Part shown: positions 49,732 to 58,444 of the stretch, in pieces
Numbering within the stretch: position 1 is the first letter of the stretch
How the letters are laid out: every line of letters starts with the position of its first letter
Source of the DNA: Actinokineospora globicatena
Lineage (GTDB): Bacteria > Actinomycetota > Actinomycetes > Mycobacteriales > Pseudonocardiaceae
Length of the DNA: 64,000 nt
NCBI RefSeq assembly: GCF_024171945.1
Contig: NZ_JAMTCR010000002.1
Span: 1,302,001 to 1,366,000 of the forward strand
Direction of reading: 5' to 3'
Notes under the pieces: model-generated
Told to the model about the DNA's origin: nothing
What the model saw: the letters and a program-made list of their open reading frames with translations, nothing else
The model's database searches: none
Translations under genes and position numbers: made by a program

Positions 49732-51951
49732 TCAGGCGGCGGTGGGGCGGAAGCGGCGGAGGCGGAGGCTGTTGGCGACCACGAAGACGCTGGAGAGGGC
49801 CATGGCTGCGCCTGCGATCATCGGGTTGAGGAGGCCGAGGGCGGCCAGGGGGATCCCTGCGACGTTGTAGGCGAAGGCCCAGAAGAGGTTGCCCTTGATC
49901 GTTGCCAGGGTGCGGCGGGAGAGGGCGATCGCGTCGGCTACCAGGCGGGGGTCGCCGCGGACGATGGTCAGGTCGCTGGCCTCGATGGCGGCGTCGGTGC
50001 CGGTGCCCATCGCGAGTCCGAGGTCCGCGGCGGCCAGGGCGGGCGCGTCGTTCACCCCGTCGCCGACCATGGCGACCACGGCTCCCTCGGCGCGCAGCCG
50101 TTCGACAGCGGCGACCTTTTCCGCGGGCAGCACCTCGGCGATCACGTCGGTGATGCCGACCTCCGCCGCGATGGCCCGCGCGACCCGTTCGTTGTCACCG
50201 GTCAGCAGCACCGGCCGCAGACCGAGCGCGCGCAGGCGGGCGATGGCCTCCGCGCTGGTCGGCTTCACCGTGTCGGCCACCGAGATCACCCCGAGCGCGG
50301 CGCCGTCAGCACCGGCGGCGACCACGGTCCGACCGTTCGCCTCGGCACCGGCCATTGCGGACACCAGCTCCGCGGGCAGCTCGATCCCGTGCTGTGCCAA
50401 CAACCTCGGCCGCCCGACGACCACCACGGCACCGTCCACCACCCCGGTCACCCCGAGGCCCTCGGCGTTGCGGAAGTCCACGACCTGACCCGAACTCGCC
50501 GCCCCGGCAGCGATCGCGCGGGCAACGGGGTGCTCCGAGGCCGACTCGACCGCGCCTGCCAGGTGGAGCAACCGCTCGGTGGTGACACCGGGAGCGGGCA
50601 CCACGTCGACGACCGACATCTGGCCGGTGGTGATGGTGCCGGTCTTGTCCAGCACCACGGTCGTCACCCGGCGGGTCGACTCCAGCACCTCGGGGCCCTT
50701 CACCAGGATCCCCAGCTGCGCGCCGCGCCCGGTGCCGACCAGCAGGGCCGTCGGCGTCGCCAGCCCGAGCGCGCACGGGCACGCGATGACCAGCACCGCG
50801 ACCGCCGCCGTGACCGCGCCGTCCGCGGAAGCGCCCGCGACCAGCCAGCCCGCCAGCGTCAGCACCGCGATCCCGAGCACCACGGGCACGAACACCGCGG
50901 AGATCCGGTCGGCGAGCCGCTGCACCTGGGCCTTGCCGGTCTGCGCCTGCTCGACCAGCCGCGCCATCTGGGCCAGCTGCGTGTCGCCGCCGACCCGGCT
51001 GGCGCGCACCACCAGCCGACCGCTCGTGTTGACCGTCCCGCCGACCACCGCCGCGCCCGGACCGACCTCGTCCGGCACCGACTCCCCGGTCACCAGCGAC
51101 CGGTCGACGGCCGACGAGCCCTCCTCGACCACGCCGTCGGTCGCGACCTTCTCCCCGGGGCGGACCACGAACAGCTCACCGACGCGCAGGTCACCGACCG
51201 GCACCCGCACCTCGACCCCGTCGCGCAGCACCGCGACGTCCTTCGCGCCGAGCGCCAGCAGCGCGCGCAGCGCCGACCCCGCCCGCCGCTTCGACCGGGC
51301 CTCCAGCCAGCGGCCCAGCAGCAGGAAGGTGGTGACGCCGACGGCCACCTCGAAGTAGATGTCGGCCCGCCCGTGGTCGTCCGCGGGGAACAGGCTGAAC
51401 TCGTGCGTCATCCCGGGCACACCCGCGCCGCCCCAGAGCAGCGCGTACACCGACCACAGGAACGCGACGCCCACGCCCATCGACACCAGCGTGTCCATGG
51501 TCGCGCCGCCGTGCCGCAGGTTGACCGCCGCCGACCGGTGGAACGGCCACGCGCACACCAGGACCACGACGTACGACAGGGCCAGGGCGGTCCACTGCCA
51601 GGTCGGGAACTGCCACGCGGGCACCATCGACACCGCGATGACCGGCGCGCTCAGCCCCGCCGACAGCAGGAACCGCAGCCGCGCGTCGTCGACGTTGGCG
51701 CCCGTGTCCTCCTCCGGCTCGTCCGGCACCGGGCTCGCCTCGTAGCCCGCGCCGCTGACGGCGTCGACCAGCGCGGTCGTCGGGAACCCGGGCGGGACCT
51801 CGACGGTGGCGCGCTCGGTGGCGAAGTTGACCGAGGCGCGCACCCCGTCGAGCTTGTTCAGCTTGCGTTCGACCCGACCGGCGCACGCGGCGCAGGTCAT
51901 CCCGCCGATGGCGAGCTCGACCCGCTCGGTCGGCCGCTCCACGGTGGTCAT
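49732..51951 (-). CDS. copA: Copper-translocating P1B-type ATPase
   Basis: The 739-residue protein has one N-terminal heavy-metal domain (GGMTCAACAGRVERKLN, residues 16-32) and eight membrane helices. It carries the ion-selective CPC motif (VIACPCALGLATPTAL), the phosphorylation site LDKTGTITTG, the SEHPVA motif and hinge GDGVNDAPALAAADLG. CPC with one or two CxxC metal domains is typical of Cu(I) exporters. Its ATG overlaps the copZ stop (ATGA) and both follow csoR, so the three form a copper-responsive operon. ATG 51951 is used; a longer open frame continues through copZ and csoR in another frame. Confidence 0.95.
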   Translation of the reverse strand: MTTVERPTERVELAIGGMTCAACAGRVERKLNKLDGVRASVNFATERATVEVPPGFPTTALVDAVSGAGYEASPVPDEPEEDTGANVDDARLRFLLSAGLSAPVIAVSMVPAWQFPTWQWTALALSYVVVLVCAWPFHRSAAVNLRHGGATMDTLVSMGVGVAFLWSVYALLWGGAGVPGMTHEFSLFPADDHGRADIYFEVAVGVTTFLLLGRWLEARSKRRAGSALRALLALGAKDVAVLRDGVEVRVPVGDLRVGELFVVRPGEKVATDGVVEEGSSAVDRSLVTGESVPDEVGPGAAVVGGTVNTSGRLVVRASRVGGDTQLAQMARLVEQAQTGKAQVQRLADRISAVFVPVVLGIAVLTLAGWLVAGASADGAVTAAVAVLVIACPCALGLATPTALLVGTGRGAQLGILVKGPEVLESTRRVTTVVLDKTGTITTGQMSVVDVVPAPGVTTERLLHLAGAVESASEHPVARAIAAGAASSGQVVDFRNAEGLGVTGVVDGAVVVVGRPRLLAQHGIELPAELVSAMAGAEANGRTVVAAGADGAALGVISVADTVKPTSAEAIARLRALGLRPVLLTGDNERVARAIAAEVGITDVIAEVLPAEKVAAVERLRAEGAVVAMVGDGVNDAPALAAADLGLAMGTGTDAAIEASDLTIVRGDPRLVADAIALSRRTLATIKGNLFWAFAYNVAGIPLAALGLLNPMIAGAAMALSSVFVVANSLRLRRFRPTAA

Positions 51952-52154
51952 GTCAGCTGGTACCCCGCCTCGGTCACCGCGGCCGCGACCGCGCCCCGGT
52001 CCAACCCGGTCGCGCTGGTCACGGTGACCGCGCCGGTGGCCAGGTCCACGTCGACGCCGGAGACGCCGCCGATGGCGGAGAGCTCCTCGGTGACCGACGC
52101 GGCGCAGTGGCCGCAGGTCATCCCGGCAACGGTGTAGACGGTCTGCTCGGACAC
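51948..52154 (-). CDS. copZ: Copper chaperone (heavy-metal-associated domain)
   Basis: The 68-residue protein is a single ferredoxin-like HMA domain. It has YTVAGMTCGHCAASVTEELSA near the N-terminus, with the Cu-binding C-x-x-C pair, then GVSGVDVDLATGAVTVT. It delivers Cu(I) to CopA. It is coupled to copA by a four-base overlap and lies 47 bases downstream of csoR. Confidence 0.93.
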   Translation of the reverse strand: MSEQTVYTVAGMTCGHCAASVTEELSAIGGVSGVDVDLATGAVTVTSATGLDRGAVAAAVTEAGYQLT

Positions 52155-52201
52155 TTCGGTGTTCCTCCCGACAGCTGGGGTGTGGCTGGGACTGGGTGTG
52201 G

Positions 52202-52498
52202 CTAGGACTTGACCAGACGGGCGATCGCGTCGGCCGCCTCCCTGACCTTGATCGCGGCCGCCTCGTCGCCCTGGCGCGCGGCGTCGACGACGCAGCCGGC
52301 CATGTGCTCCTCGAGCAGTTCGAGCGCGAACGCCTGCAGCGCCTTGGTCGCGGCGGAGACCTGGGTGAGCACGTCGATGCAGTAGGCGTCCTCGTCGACC
52401 ATCCGCTGCAGGCCGCGGACCTGCCCCTCCACCCGGCGCAACCTGCGCAGGTGGGCGTCCTTCTTGGCACTGGGGCGGTGCGTGTGCTCGTGCTCCAT
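52202..52498 (-). CDS. csoR: Copper-sensing repressor CsoR
   Basis: The protein is 98 residues and all-helical. It contains RLRRVEGQVRGLQRMVDEDAYCIDVLTQVSAATKALQAFALELLEEHMAGCV. The Cu-binding C-H-C set is present: cysteine in AYCIDV, histidine in LEEHMAGC and the following cysteine. Copper binding releases DNA and derepresses the operon. ATG 52498 lies ten bases from a palindromic TACCC-N5-GGGTA site, so the gene is probably autoregulated with copZ and copA. The open frame upstream to 52630 is not supported. Confidence 0.95.
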   Translation of the reverse strand: MEHEHTHRPSAKKDAHLRRLRRVEGQVRGLQRMVDEDAYCIDVLTQVSAATKALQAFALELLEEHMAGCVVDAARQGDEAAAIKVREAADAIARLVKS

Positions 52499-52509
52499 GC
52501 CACCTACGA

Positions 52510-52524
52510 TACCCATAGGGGGTA
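52510..52524. promoter_or_regulatory. Candidate CsoR operator
   Basis: TACCC-ATAGG-GGGTA resembles the GC-rich pseudo-palindrome bound by CsoR and CsoR-like repressors. It lies ten bases upstream of the csoR start codon, where binding would block transcription of csoR-copZ-copA. Confidence 0.7.
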
Positions 52525-52730
52525 GGGGTGGCTGGTCGGTGTGTCGATCATCTCCGGTCGATCCCCGGTCGGGTGGTCCTGCCTGGTCAACCTCTGGCGC
52601 CGAACCGGGCTCGGCGCGAAAAGATGTCACGGACGGCTACCGAGGGTGCGGTGCGGTTCACTCCTCGGGGGGCTGTGTGCGCGGCGAGTTGTCTCATAGC
52701 CTCACGCCAAACAAAAGCCGGGGAGGCACC

Positions 52731-52976
52731 ATGAGCGGGTCACTCGAAGTGCGCAGTTTCCTTCTCCAGCAAGACAGCCTTGGAGGGTCGAACCAGTTCT
52801 CGACCGGGGTCCCCGCCCCCCGTTCGGGCGAGTCCGCACGCGTCTCCGAGGACCAGGTCCGCCGCGCCCGTCTGGCCGTGGCGATGGGTGCGCAGTCGGT
52901 GGAGGACTGCCGTGAGCTGCTGGAAATGCTCGGACTGGTGGAGGGCGACGACGGCCTGCCGCCGGTCCGCCGCTGA
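52731..52976 (+). CDS. Small conserved-looking hypothetical protein, 81 residues
   Basis: ATG 52731 follows GGGGAGG. The sequence has no signal or membrane segment. The N-terminal half is Ser/Gly-rich, and the end forms an acidic amphipathic helix (VSEDQVRRARLAVAMGAQSVEDCRELLEMLGLVEGDDG). No family is recognised. A strong ribosome site, GC-biased codons and a compact helix-turn-like ending support a real gene. The frame is open upstream to 52464, but that part overlaps csoR's promoter. Confidence 0.6.
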   Translation: MSGSLEVRSFLLQQDSLGGSNQFSTGVPAPRSGESARVSEDQVRRARLAVAMGAQSVEDCRELLEMLGLVEGDDGLPPVRR

Positions 52977-53371
52977 GTCGTTCCAGCTCCGTTTTCAAGA
53001 TCGGATCCGACCGTCGGGAAATGTTCTCCGGGTGCCGCCGAAGATCATTTTCTAACCCGGGGCCAACTCCGGCCCCACCTCGTCGCCGGTGCGATTCCCC
53101 GGATTCGCGCAATTCGATCAAGCAGGTAACCCAGCGTGACCCTCGCCCGGTGCCGCGGGCGGGGGTCGACCACCCCCGTCGGAGCCGATCACCCCACGGC
53201 CGCCCGACAAGATCGACCAGGGTGGTGTTAGCCCAGGTAGGACCCGGTTCAGGGGGGCAGTTTTGGAGCCAGGGGAGGTGTGCCCTAAGCTATCCCTGCT
53301 CCCAGAGGAACCGGGTCACTCGCACCGGGGAACTTGGAAGCGCGGTCGATCGGTTCGCCCGGAATTGGTCG
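52977..53371. other. Intergenic region upstream of the tRNA cluster
   Basis: No gene is supported in these 395 bases. They presumably contain the promoter for the tRNA-Glu/Asp/Phe cluster. A short GGGGGTCGACCACCCCC-like inverted repeat lies near 53160 but has no clear assignment. Confidence 0.45.
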
Positions 53372-53445
53372 GGCTCCCATCGTCTAGCGGCCTAGGACTC
53401 CGCCCTTTCAAGGCGGCAGCGCGGGTTCGAATCCCGTTGGGAGCA
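53372..53445 (+). tRNA. tRNA-Glu (anticodon TTC)
   Basis: The acceptor stem GCTCCCA pairs with TGGGAGC, the anticodon loop is CTTTCAA (TTC), and the T-arm is GCGGGTTCGAATCCCGT. No CCA is encoded. It is the first gene of a Glu-Asp-Phe cluster typical of actinobacteria. Confidence 0.95.
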
Positions 53446-53472
53446 CGTAGTACTGTAGTAGTAGTGACGCAA

Positions 53473-53546
53473 GGCCCTGTGGCGCAGTTGGTTAGCGCGT
53501 CGCCCTGTCACGGCGAAGGTCGCGGGTTCGAGTCCCGTCAGGGTCG
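53473..53546 (+). tRNA. tRNA-Asp (anticodon GTC)
   Basis: The acceptor GGCCCTG pairs with CAGGGTC, with one G-U. The anticodon loop CTGTCAC gives GTC, and the T-arm is CGGGTTCGAGTCCCG. The discriminator is G, as expected for tRNA-Asp. It lies 27 bases after tRNA-Glu. Confidence 0.95.
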
Positions 53547-53604
53547 CGAGCTTTGGCATGCCCTTGTCCACGGAATTCGTGGACCTGGGCGCTCGCCATT
53601 GCTT

Positions 53605-53638
53605 CTGGGGGGCGACCCCCCAGACCCCCACGGTGCGG
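53605..53638 (+). repeat. 34-bp repeat, copy 1, with GC hairpin
   Basis: The copy begins CTGGGGGGCGACCCCCCAG, a 7-bp stem with a CGA loop, followed by ACCCCCACGGTGCGG. The identical 34 bases recur at 53833-53866 on the other side of tRNA-Phe. Confidence 0.9.
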
Positions 53639-53700
53639 TACTTGGCGGAACCAGCGTGGTTCCTCTTAGTACTGCTGCTGGTGGGGGTGTTGTGTTACTT

Positions 53701-53774
53701 GGCCAGGTAGCTCAGTTGGTACGAGCGACCGCCTGAAAAGCGGTAGGTCGGCGGTTCGACCCCGCCCCTGGCCA
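53701..53774 (+). tRNA. tRNA-Phe (anticodon GAA)
   Basis: The acceptor GGCCAGG pairs with CCTGGCC, the anticodon loop CTGAAAA gives GAA, and the T-arm is GGCGGTTCGACCCCGCC. The discriminator is A and no CCA is encoded. It is separated from tRNA-Asp by 154 bases containing the first 34-bp repeat. Confidence 0.95.
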
Positions 53775-53777
53775 CGG

Positions 53778-53830
53778 ACGACGGCCGATCCATGTTCGCG
53801 GAGTGCGCGAACGGGGTCGGCCGTCGTCGT
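53778..53830 (+). terminator. Long terminator after tRNA-Phe
   Basis: An outer stem (ACGACGGCCGA with TCGGCCGTCGTCGT) encloses an inner stem GTTCGCG/CGCGAAC, giving a 53-base structure starting four bases after the tRNA. Confidence 0.85.
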
Positions 53831-53832
53831 AT

Positions 53833-53866
53833 CTGGGGGGCGACCCCCCAGACCCCCACGGTGCGG
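53833..53866 (+). repeat. 34-bp repeat, copy 2
   Basis: The sequence is identical to 53605-53638 over all 34 bases and lies directly after the tRNA-Phe terminator. The hairpin could act as a second terminator. Confidence 0.9.
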
Positions 53867-54748
53867 GGGGCGCGTAGTGCGAGGGACGAGCGCGTAGCGG
53901 GGTGGGGACCTGGCAGACGTTCTCGGGGGACTCGACTGGGCCTTCGGCCGTCGCGTCGGGTGTGGGGCGATGGGTGTAGCTAGCGACGCAGGTGTGGGGT
54001 TCGCTTCGGGACTGGTCTCCCTGGTCTTTGGCTCCTGGTGTTCGGGTTCGGGCTTCGTCGGGAGTGGTATGGGGCTGGGTGTGGTAGTGGGGTTGGGCGG
54101 GTTGGCGGAAGTTGATGTGTGAGGCGGGCCACAGATAGGTGTTGCCCATAAGTGGAGTGGTATGGAACACCCGTGGTGGCCACCGGGTGTGGGCACGGTC
54201 CGTGATCATTGACCGGGGCCGCTTGCGCGCGGGATTGGGCAGGTCAACGGGGTAATAGGGGCGTTGAGGGAAATCCGCGTTCGCGATTGGTGGAAAGTCG
54301 GTGGGGCTGGACGGCGGCAGGCGGGAGACGTTGCCTGTGTCACGCTGGACGGCTGCGATCTCACTCGCTGGTGCGAATTCACCGGTCAAACCGGGCTGAG
54401 GTTATACGCTCTGTGACCTGCCTGACTGTCCTGGCTGGACTGTCCCTTGTGCTCACGGGACGTGACCCCACCTGCGACGGAGTCCAGCGGCAGGTCACGG
54501 CTGTGCATCATCAATTGCTACCCGCTGTGTAGTCGGTTGCCTACACACCAGTGGTCACGCCGAACGGGTTACATAAGAACTAACCCTCCGTGTAACGGCC
54601 CCGGGGAACCAAACGAATGAGCTATCGCAGCCACGCCCCAGATCGCCGCAGCTCGGGGGCCAGCTCACCCCTCTTCAGACCACCGCAACGAGTCACGGGA
54701 TGCCCCGTGCCCGTGCATGCCCGATCCACCCACAACGGGGGATACACG
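53867..54748. other. Leader region before the polysaccharide operon
   Basis: These 882 bases carry no gene I can support. The long minus-strand frame across it is an antisense artefact of the tRNA region. The last 250 bases presumably contain the polysaccharide operon promoter. A short GTGTAG/CTACAC inverted repeat lies at 54527-54546. If translation starts at the in-frame ATG 54617, the final 132 bases would be coding. Confidence 0.45.
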
Positions 54749-56269
54749 ATGCGTGACCAAGTCGGCCTCCCGCGCCGCAGAACGTCCCTCTGGCCAGCAC
54801 CGGGCGGTCAGCGCCGTGGCACCAAGCCGCGCCGCGACCTACCCGCGGGCGAGCCCTCATACCCGCCAGTGGCGGGCTGGGAGCCTCGCTACCGCACCGG
54901 CGTGCTGCTCTCGGACGTCTTCTCCGTGCTGTTCGGGGTGCTGGTCGTCGGTGGTTTCGTCACCTACCGGGTCGACCCGACCAGCCCGCTCATCACGCCG
55001 ACCGCCATCGTCACCTTCGGCGTCCTCGTCGTCTCCCTGATGGTCAACCGGGTGTGGAACCTCGCAATCCTGGGTCAGGGCGCCGAGGAGTTCCGCCGCC
55101 TCGGCCGCGCGTTCGTGGCCGCCTCGGTCGTGCTGGCGCTGGGTGGGTTGCTCTTCGACATCACCCGCATCCGCCCGTGGGTGTTCATCGTGGTCCCCGC
55201 GACCGCGCTGCTCGTCTTCCCGATGCGCTACGTGCTGCGCCAGTTCCTGCACCGCGCCCGCCGCGAGGGCCGCTGCCTGCTGCCGGTGATGGCCGCGGGC
55301 AACGTCGAGACCATCCGCGACCTCATCACCCGCACCCGCGGTGCCACCCACCTCGGCTGGCGGATCGCCGCCGTCTGCACCACCGACGGCATGGGCGAGG
55401 ACGTCACCGAGATCGACGGCGTCCCCGTGGTCGGCCAGCTGCGCGACCTCGCCGCCCACGCGCGCCGTGGCGGCTACCGCATCGTCGCGGTGACCCCGGA
55501 CGCCTACTGGACCCCCAAGCGCCTGCAGCAGCTCGCCTGGAAGCTCGAGGGCTCCGGCGCCGAGATGGTCGTCGCCCCCGTGCTCATGGAGGTCGCGGGC
55601 CCCCGCCTGCACGTCGACGCCGTGCTCGGGATGCCGCTGCTGCGCGTGTCCGCCCCGTCGTTCACCGGTGTGCGCCGCGTGGTCAAGGACGTCTTCGACA
55701 AGGTCGGCGCCGCGATCCTGCTGACCCTGCTCGCGCCGGTCATGATCGCCGTCTCGCTCGCGATCGCCATCGACACCCGCGGGCCGGTCTTCTACAAGCA
55801 GCGCCGCGTGGGCAAGGACGGCCGCGAGTTCACCATCGTCAAGTTCCGCACCATGGTGGTCAACGCGCACAAGCTGGTCGCCCAGCTCGCTGAGCAGAAC
55901 GAGGGCCACGGCCTGCTGTTCAAGATGCGCAAGGACCCGCGCGTCACCCGAGTGGGGGCGATCCTGCGCCGCTACTCCATCGACGAGCTGCCGCAGCTGT
56001 TCAACGTGCTCGCGGGCCCGATGTCGCTGGTCGGGCCGCGCCCGCCGCTGCCCGAGGAGAGCGCCCGCTACGCCCCCGACGTGCGCCGCAGGCTGCTGGT
56101 CAAGCCGGGCCTGACCGGGTTGTGGCAGGTCAGCGGCCGCAGCGACCTCCCGTGGGAGGAAGCGGTCCGGCTGGACCTGCGCTACGTCGAGGATTGGTCC
56201 TTGGCGCTGGACGCGGTCATCCTGTGGAAGACGTTCCGCGCCGTGTTCACCGGCCAGGGCGCCTACTAA
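54749..56269 (+). CDS. Initiating sugar transferase (polyprenyl glycosylphosphotransferase)
   Basis: The protein has 506 residues from ATG 54749 (GGGGGA six bases upstream); ATG 54617 would add 44 low-complexity residues. The N-terminal half has four membrane helices (VLLSDVFSVLFGVLVVGGFV; IVTFGVLVVSLMVNRVW; VLALGGLLFDIT; PWVFIVVPATALLVFPMRYVL) and a CoA-binding-like region. The C-terminal 200 residues are the bacterial sugar transferase domain: YKQRRVGKDGREFTIVKFRTMV, SIDELPQLFNVLAGPMSLVGPRPPLP, then KPGLTGLWQVSGRSDLPWEEAVRLDLRYV. It transfers a sugar-1-phosphate to undecaprenyl phosphate and starts repeat-unit assembly at the membrane. Confidence 0.93.
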   Translation: MRDQVGLPRRRTSLWPAPGGQRRGTKPRRDLPAGEPSYPPVAGWEPRYRTGVLLSDVFSVLFGVLVVGGFVTYRVDPTSPLITPTAIVTFGVLVVSLMVNRVWNLAILGQGAEEFRRLGRAFVAASVVLALGGLLFDITRIRPWVFIVVPATALLVFPMRYVLRQFLHRARREGRCLLPVMAAGNVETIRDLITRTRGATHLGWRIAAVCTTDGMGEDVTEIDGVPVVGQLRDLAAHARRGGYRIVAVTPDAYWTPKRLQQLAWKLEGSGAEMVVAPVLMEVAGPRLHVDAVLGMPLLRVSAPSFTGVRRVVKDVFDKVGAAILLTLLAPVMIAVSLAIAIDTRGPVFYKQRRVGKDGREFTIVKFRTMVVNAHKLVAQLAEQNEGHGLLFKMRKDPRVTRVGAILRRYSIDELPQLFNVLAGPMSLVGPRPPLPEESARYAPDVRRRLLVKPGLTGLWQVSGRSDLPWEEAVRLDLRYVEDWSLALDAVILWKTFRAVFTGQGAY

Positions 56270-56360
56270 CACCCCCGCGACCCGGGGATCGAACTCGAAC
56301 GCCCGCACCGGCGCAGGGGCCGGTGCGGGTGGGAATCAGCACTGACTAAGGGGATTCAGC

Positions 56361-57428
56361 GTGGGAACCATCGGGCTAGCCGTCATCGGCGCGGGGTACT
56401 GGGGGCCGAACCTGGTGCGCAACGCGCAGGCCACCCCCGGCCTGCGGTTGCAGTACCTGTGCGACCTGGACGCCGACCGCGCCCGCAAGGTGCTCGGCGA
56501 GTACTCGACCGTCGCGGTGTCCGACTCCCTCGACGAGGTCCTCGCCGACCCCGCGGTGGACGCGGTCGCGATCGCCACCCCGGCCGCGACGCACCTGCCG
56601 GTCGCCATGAAGGCGCTCGAGGCGGGCAAGCACGTCCTGGTGGAGAAGCCGCTCGCGGCGACCTACGACGAGGGCCGCCTGCTGGTCGAGGCCGCCGACA
56701 AGCGCGGTCTGACCCTCATGCTCGACCACACCTACTGCTACACCCCGGTCGTGGAGCACCTGCGCGACCTGGTCCGCGGCGGCGGCATCGGCTCGGTGCA
56801 GTACCTGGACTCGGTGCGCATCAACCTGGGCCTGGTCCAGCCGGACGTGGACGTGCTGTGGGACCTCGCCCCGCACGACCTGTCGATCTTCCTGTCGATC
56901 CTGCCCGACGGCGTGCGGCCGATCGCGGTCGCCGCGCACGGGTCGGACCCGATCGGCGCCGGTCGGGCCTGCGTCGCGCACCTGACCATCGAGCTCACCG
57001 GCGGGGCCATGGCCCACGTGCACGTGAACTGGCTGTCGCCGACCAAGGTCCGCACGATGATCATCGGCGGCTCGAACCGCACCGTGGTCTGGGACGACCT
57101 GAACCCGGCGCAGCGGCTGGCCGTCTACGACCGCGGCGTCGACCGCAAGGACGCAACCGAGGTCGGCGCCCAGGCCCGCGCGCAGACGATGGTGTCCTAC
57201 CGGACCGGTGACATGGTCGCCCCCGCGCTGCCCGAGAAGGAGGCGCTGCGCGCGGTGATGGCCGAGTTCCGCGACTCGATCACCCAGAGCCGCCCGCCGC
57301 TGACCGACGGCCGCTCCGGCCTGCGCGTGCTGTCCATCCTGGAGGCCGCGTCCGCGAGCCTCGCCAAGGGCGGGGTCTTCCTGCCCATCCGCTCTGTCGA
57401 AACCAGCACCGAGGGAGTCAACGCATGA
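56361..57428 (+). CDS. Gfo/Idh/MocA-family sugar dehydrogenase
   Basis: The protein has 355 residues. GTG 56361 begins directly with the Rossmann motif VGTIGLAVIGAGYWGPNLVRN. EKPLAATYDEG (about residue 95) holds the conserved lysine of the EKP motif, and the C-terminal beta-sheet domain includes DVLWDLAPHDLSIFLSIL. The WGPN-x-x-RN opening is typical of the group oxidising C3 of UDP-N-acetylhexosamine or hexuronate before amination. It fits with the downstream aminotransferase and acetyltransferase as a route to a 3-acetamido sugar. Confidence 0.85.
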   Translation: MGTIGLAVIGAGYWGPNLVRNAQATPGLRLQYLCDLDADRARKVLGEYSTVAVSDSLDEVLADPAVDAVAIATPAATHLPVAMKALEAGKHVLVEKPLAATYDEGRLLVEAADKRGLTLMLDHTYCYTPVVEHLRDLVRGGGIGSVQYLDSVRINLGLVQPDVDVLWDLAPHDLSIFLSILPDGVRPIAVAAHGSDPIGAGRACVAHLTIELTGGAMAHVHVNWLSPTKVRTMIIGGSNRTVVWDDLNPAQRLAVYDRGVDRKDATEVGAQARAQTMVSYRTGDMVAPALPEKEALRAVMAEFRDSITQSRPPLTDGRSGLRVLSILEAASASLAKGGVFLPIRSVETSTEGVNA

Positions 57429-58444
57429 GCGCGCAGCCGATCGAGGGCCAGCGCATCCTGGTCACCGGGGGAGCGGGCACCATCGGCTCGTCCGTCGTGG
57501 ACCAGTTGGTCGCCGCGGGTGCCGCCGAGGTGACCGTGCTGGACAACTTCGTGCGCGGCCGCCGGGAGAACCTCGCCGACGCCGCTGCCGCCGCGGGTGA
57601 CCGGCTCAAGGTGGTCGACGGCGACATCAACGACCGCAAGCTGGTCGGCTCGCTGACCAAGGGCGTCGACCTGGTGTTCCACCTGGCCGCCATCCGCATC
57701 ACCCAGTGCGCCGAGGAGCCCCGGCTGGCGCTGGAGAGCCTGGTCGACGGCACCTTCACCATCATCGAGGCCGCCGCGGCCGAGGGTGTCAAGAAGGTCA
57801 TCGCGTCCAGCTCGGCGTCGATCTACGGCCTCGCGGAGTCGTTCCCGACCGACGAGCGGCACCACCCGTACAACAACGACACCTTCTACGGCGCCGCGAA
57901 GGCGTTCAACGAGGGCATGCTGCGCAGCTTCAAGGCCATGCAGGACCTGGACTATGTCGCGTTGCGTTACTTCAACGTATACGGTCCGCGTATGGACGTG
58001 CACGGCCTCTACACGGAGGTGCTTATCCGCTGGATGGAGCGCATCGTCGACGGCAAGGCGCCGCTGATCTTCGGTGACGGCGCGCAGACGATGGACTTCG
58101 TGCACGTCCACGACATCGCCAGGGCCAACCTGCTTGCGGCCCGCGCGGACGTCACCGACACCGTCTACAACATCGCCAGCTCGTCCGAGACCAGCCTGCT
58201 CGGGCTGGCCGAGGCGCTGCTGTCGGCGATGGGGTCGGACCTCGGTGTCGAGCACGGCCCGGAGCGCAAGGTCAACGGCGTGACCCGCCGCCTCGCCGAC
58301 ATCAGCGCCGCCGAGCGCGAGCTGGGCTGGCGTCCGGAGATCAAGCTGGACGAGGGTCTGCGCGGCCTCGTCGAGTGGTGGCGTACGGAGAAGATCAACA
58401 CAGCGAAGGCCGCAGTTGTCGACACTGCTGGGGGTGCCGCCTGA
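57425..58444 (+). CDS. NAD-dependent sugar-nucleotide epimerase/dehydratase (SDR)
   Basis: The protein has 339 residues. The nucleotide loop is VTGGAGTIGSSVVDQL (near residue 15). The catalytic residues lie in SSSASIYG (about 135-140) and FYGAAK (Y-x-x-x-K, near 156). RYFNVYGPRM and YNIASSSETSL are typical of extended SDRs such as UDP-glucose 4-epimerase-like enzymes. It acts on a nucleotide sugar in the cytoplasm. The ATG overlaps the previous stop by four bases and its stop overlaps the next ATG by one. Confidence 0.9.
   Translation: MSAQPIEGQRILVTGGAGTIGSSVVDQLVAAGAAEVTVLDNFVRGRRENLADAAAAAGDRLKVVDGDINDRKLVGSLTKGVDLVFHLAAIRITQCAEEPRLALESLVDGTFTIIEAAAAEGVKKVIASSSASIYGLAESFPTDERHHPYNNDTFYGAAKAFNEGMLRSFKAMQDLDYVALRYFNVYGPRMDVHGLYTEVLIRWMERIVDGKAPLIFGDGAQTMDFVHVHDIARANLLAARADVTDTVYNIASSSETSLLGLAEALLSAMGSDLGVEHGPERKVNGVTRRLADISAAERELGWRPEIKLDEGLRGLVEWWRTEKINTAKAAVVDTAGGAA

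Noticed and set aside
53712..54389. 225-codon minus-strand open frame overlapping tRNA-Phe
   Set aside because: It is antisense to a tRNA gene and translates to the Arg/Pro-rich pattern typical of false ORFs over actinobacterial tRNAs, with no domain features.
54209..54532. 107-codon plus-strand frame upstream of the polysaccharide operon
   Set aside because: It has no recognisable fold or ribosome site and sits where the operon promoter is expected.
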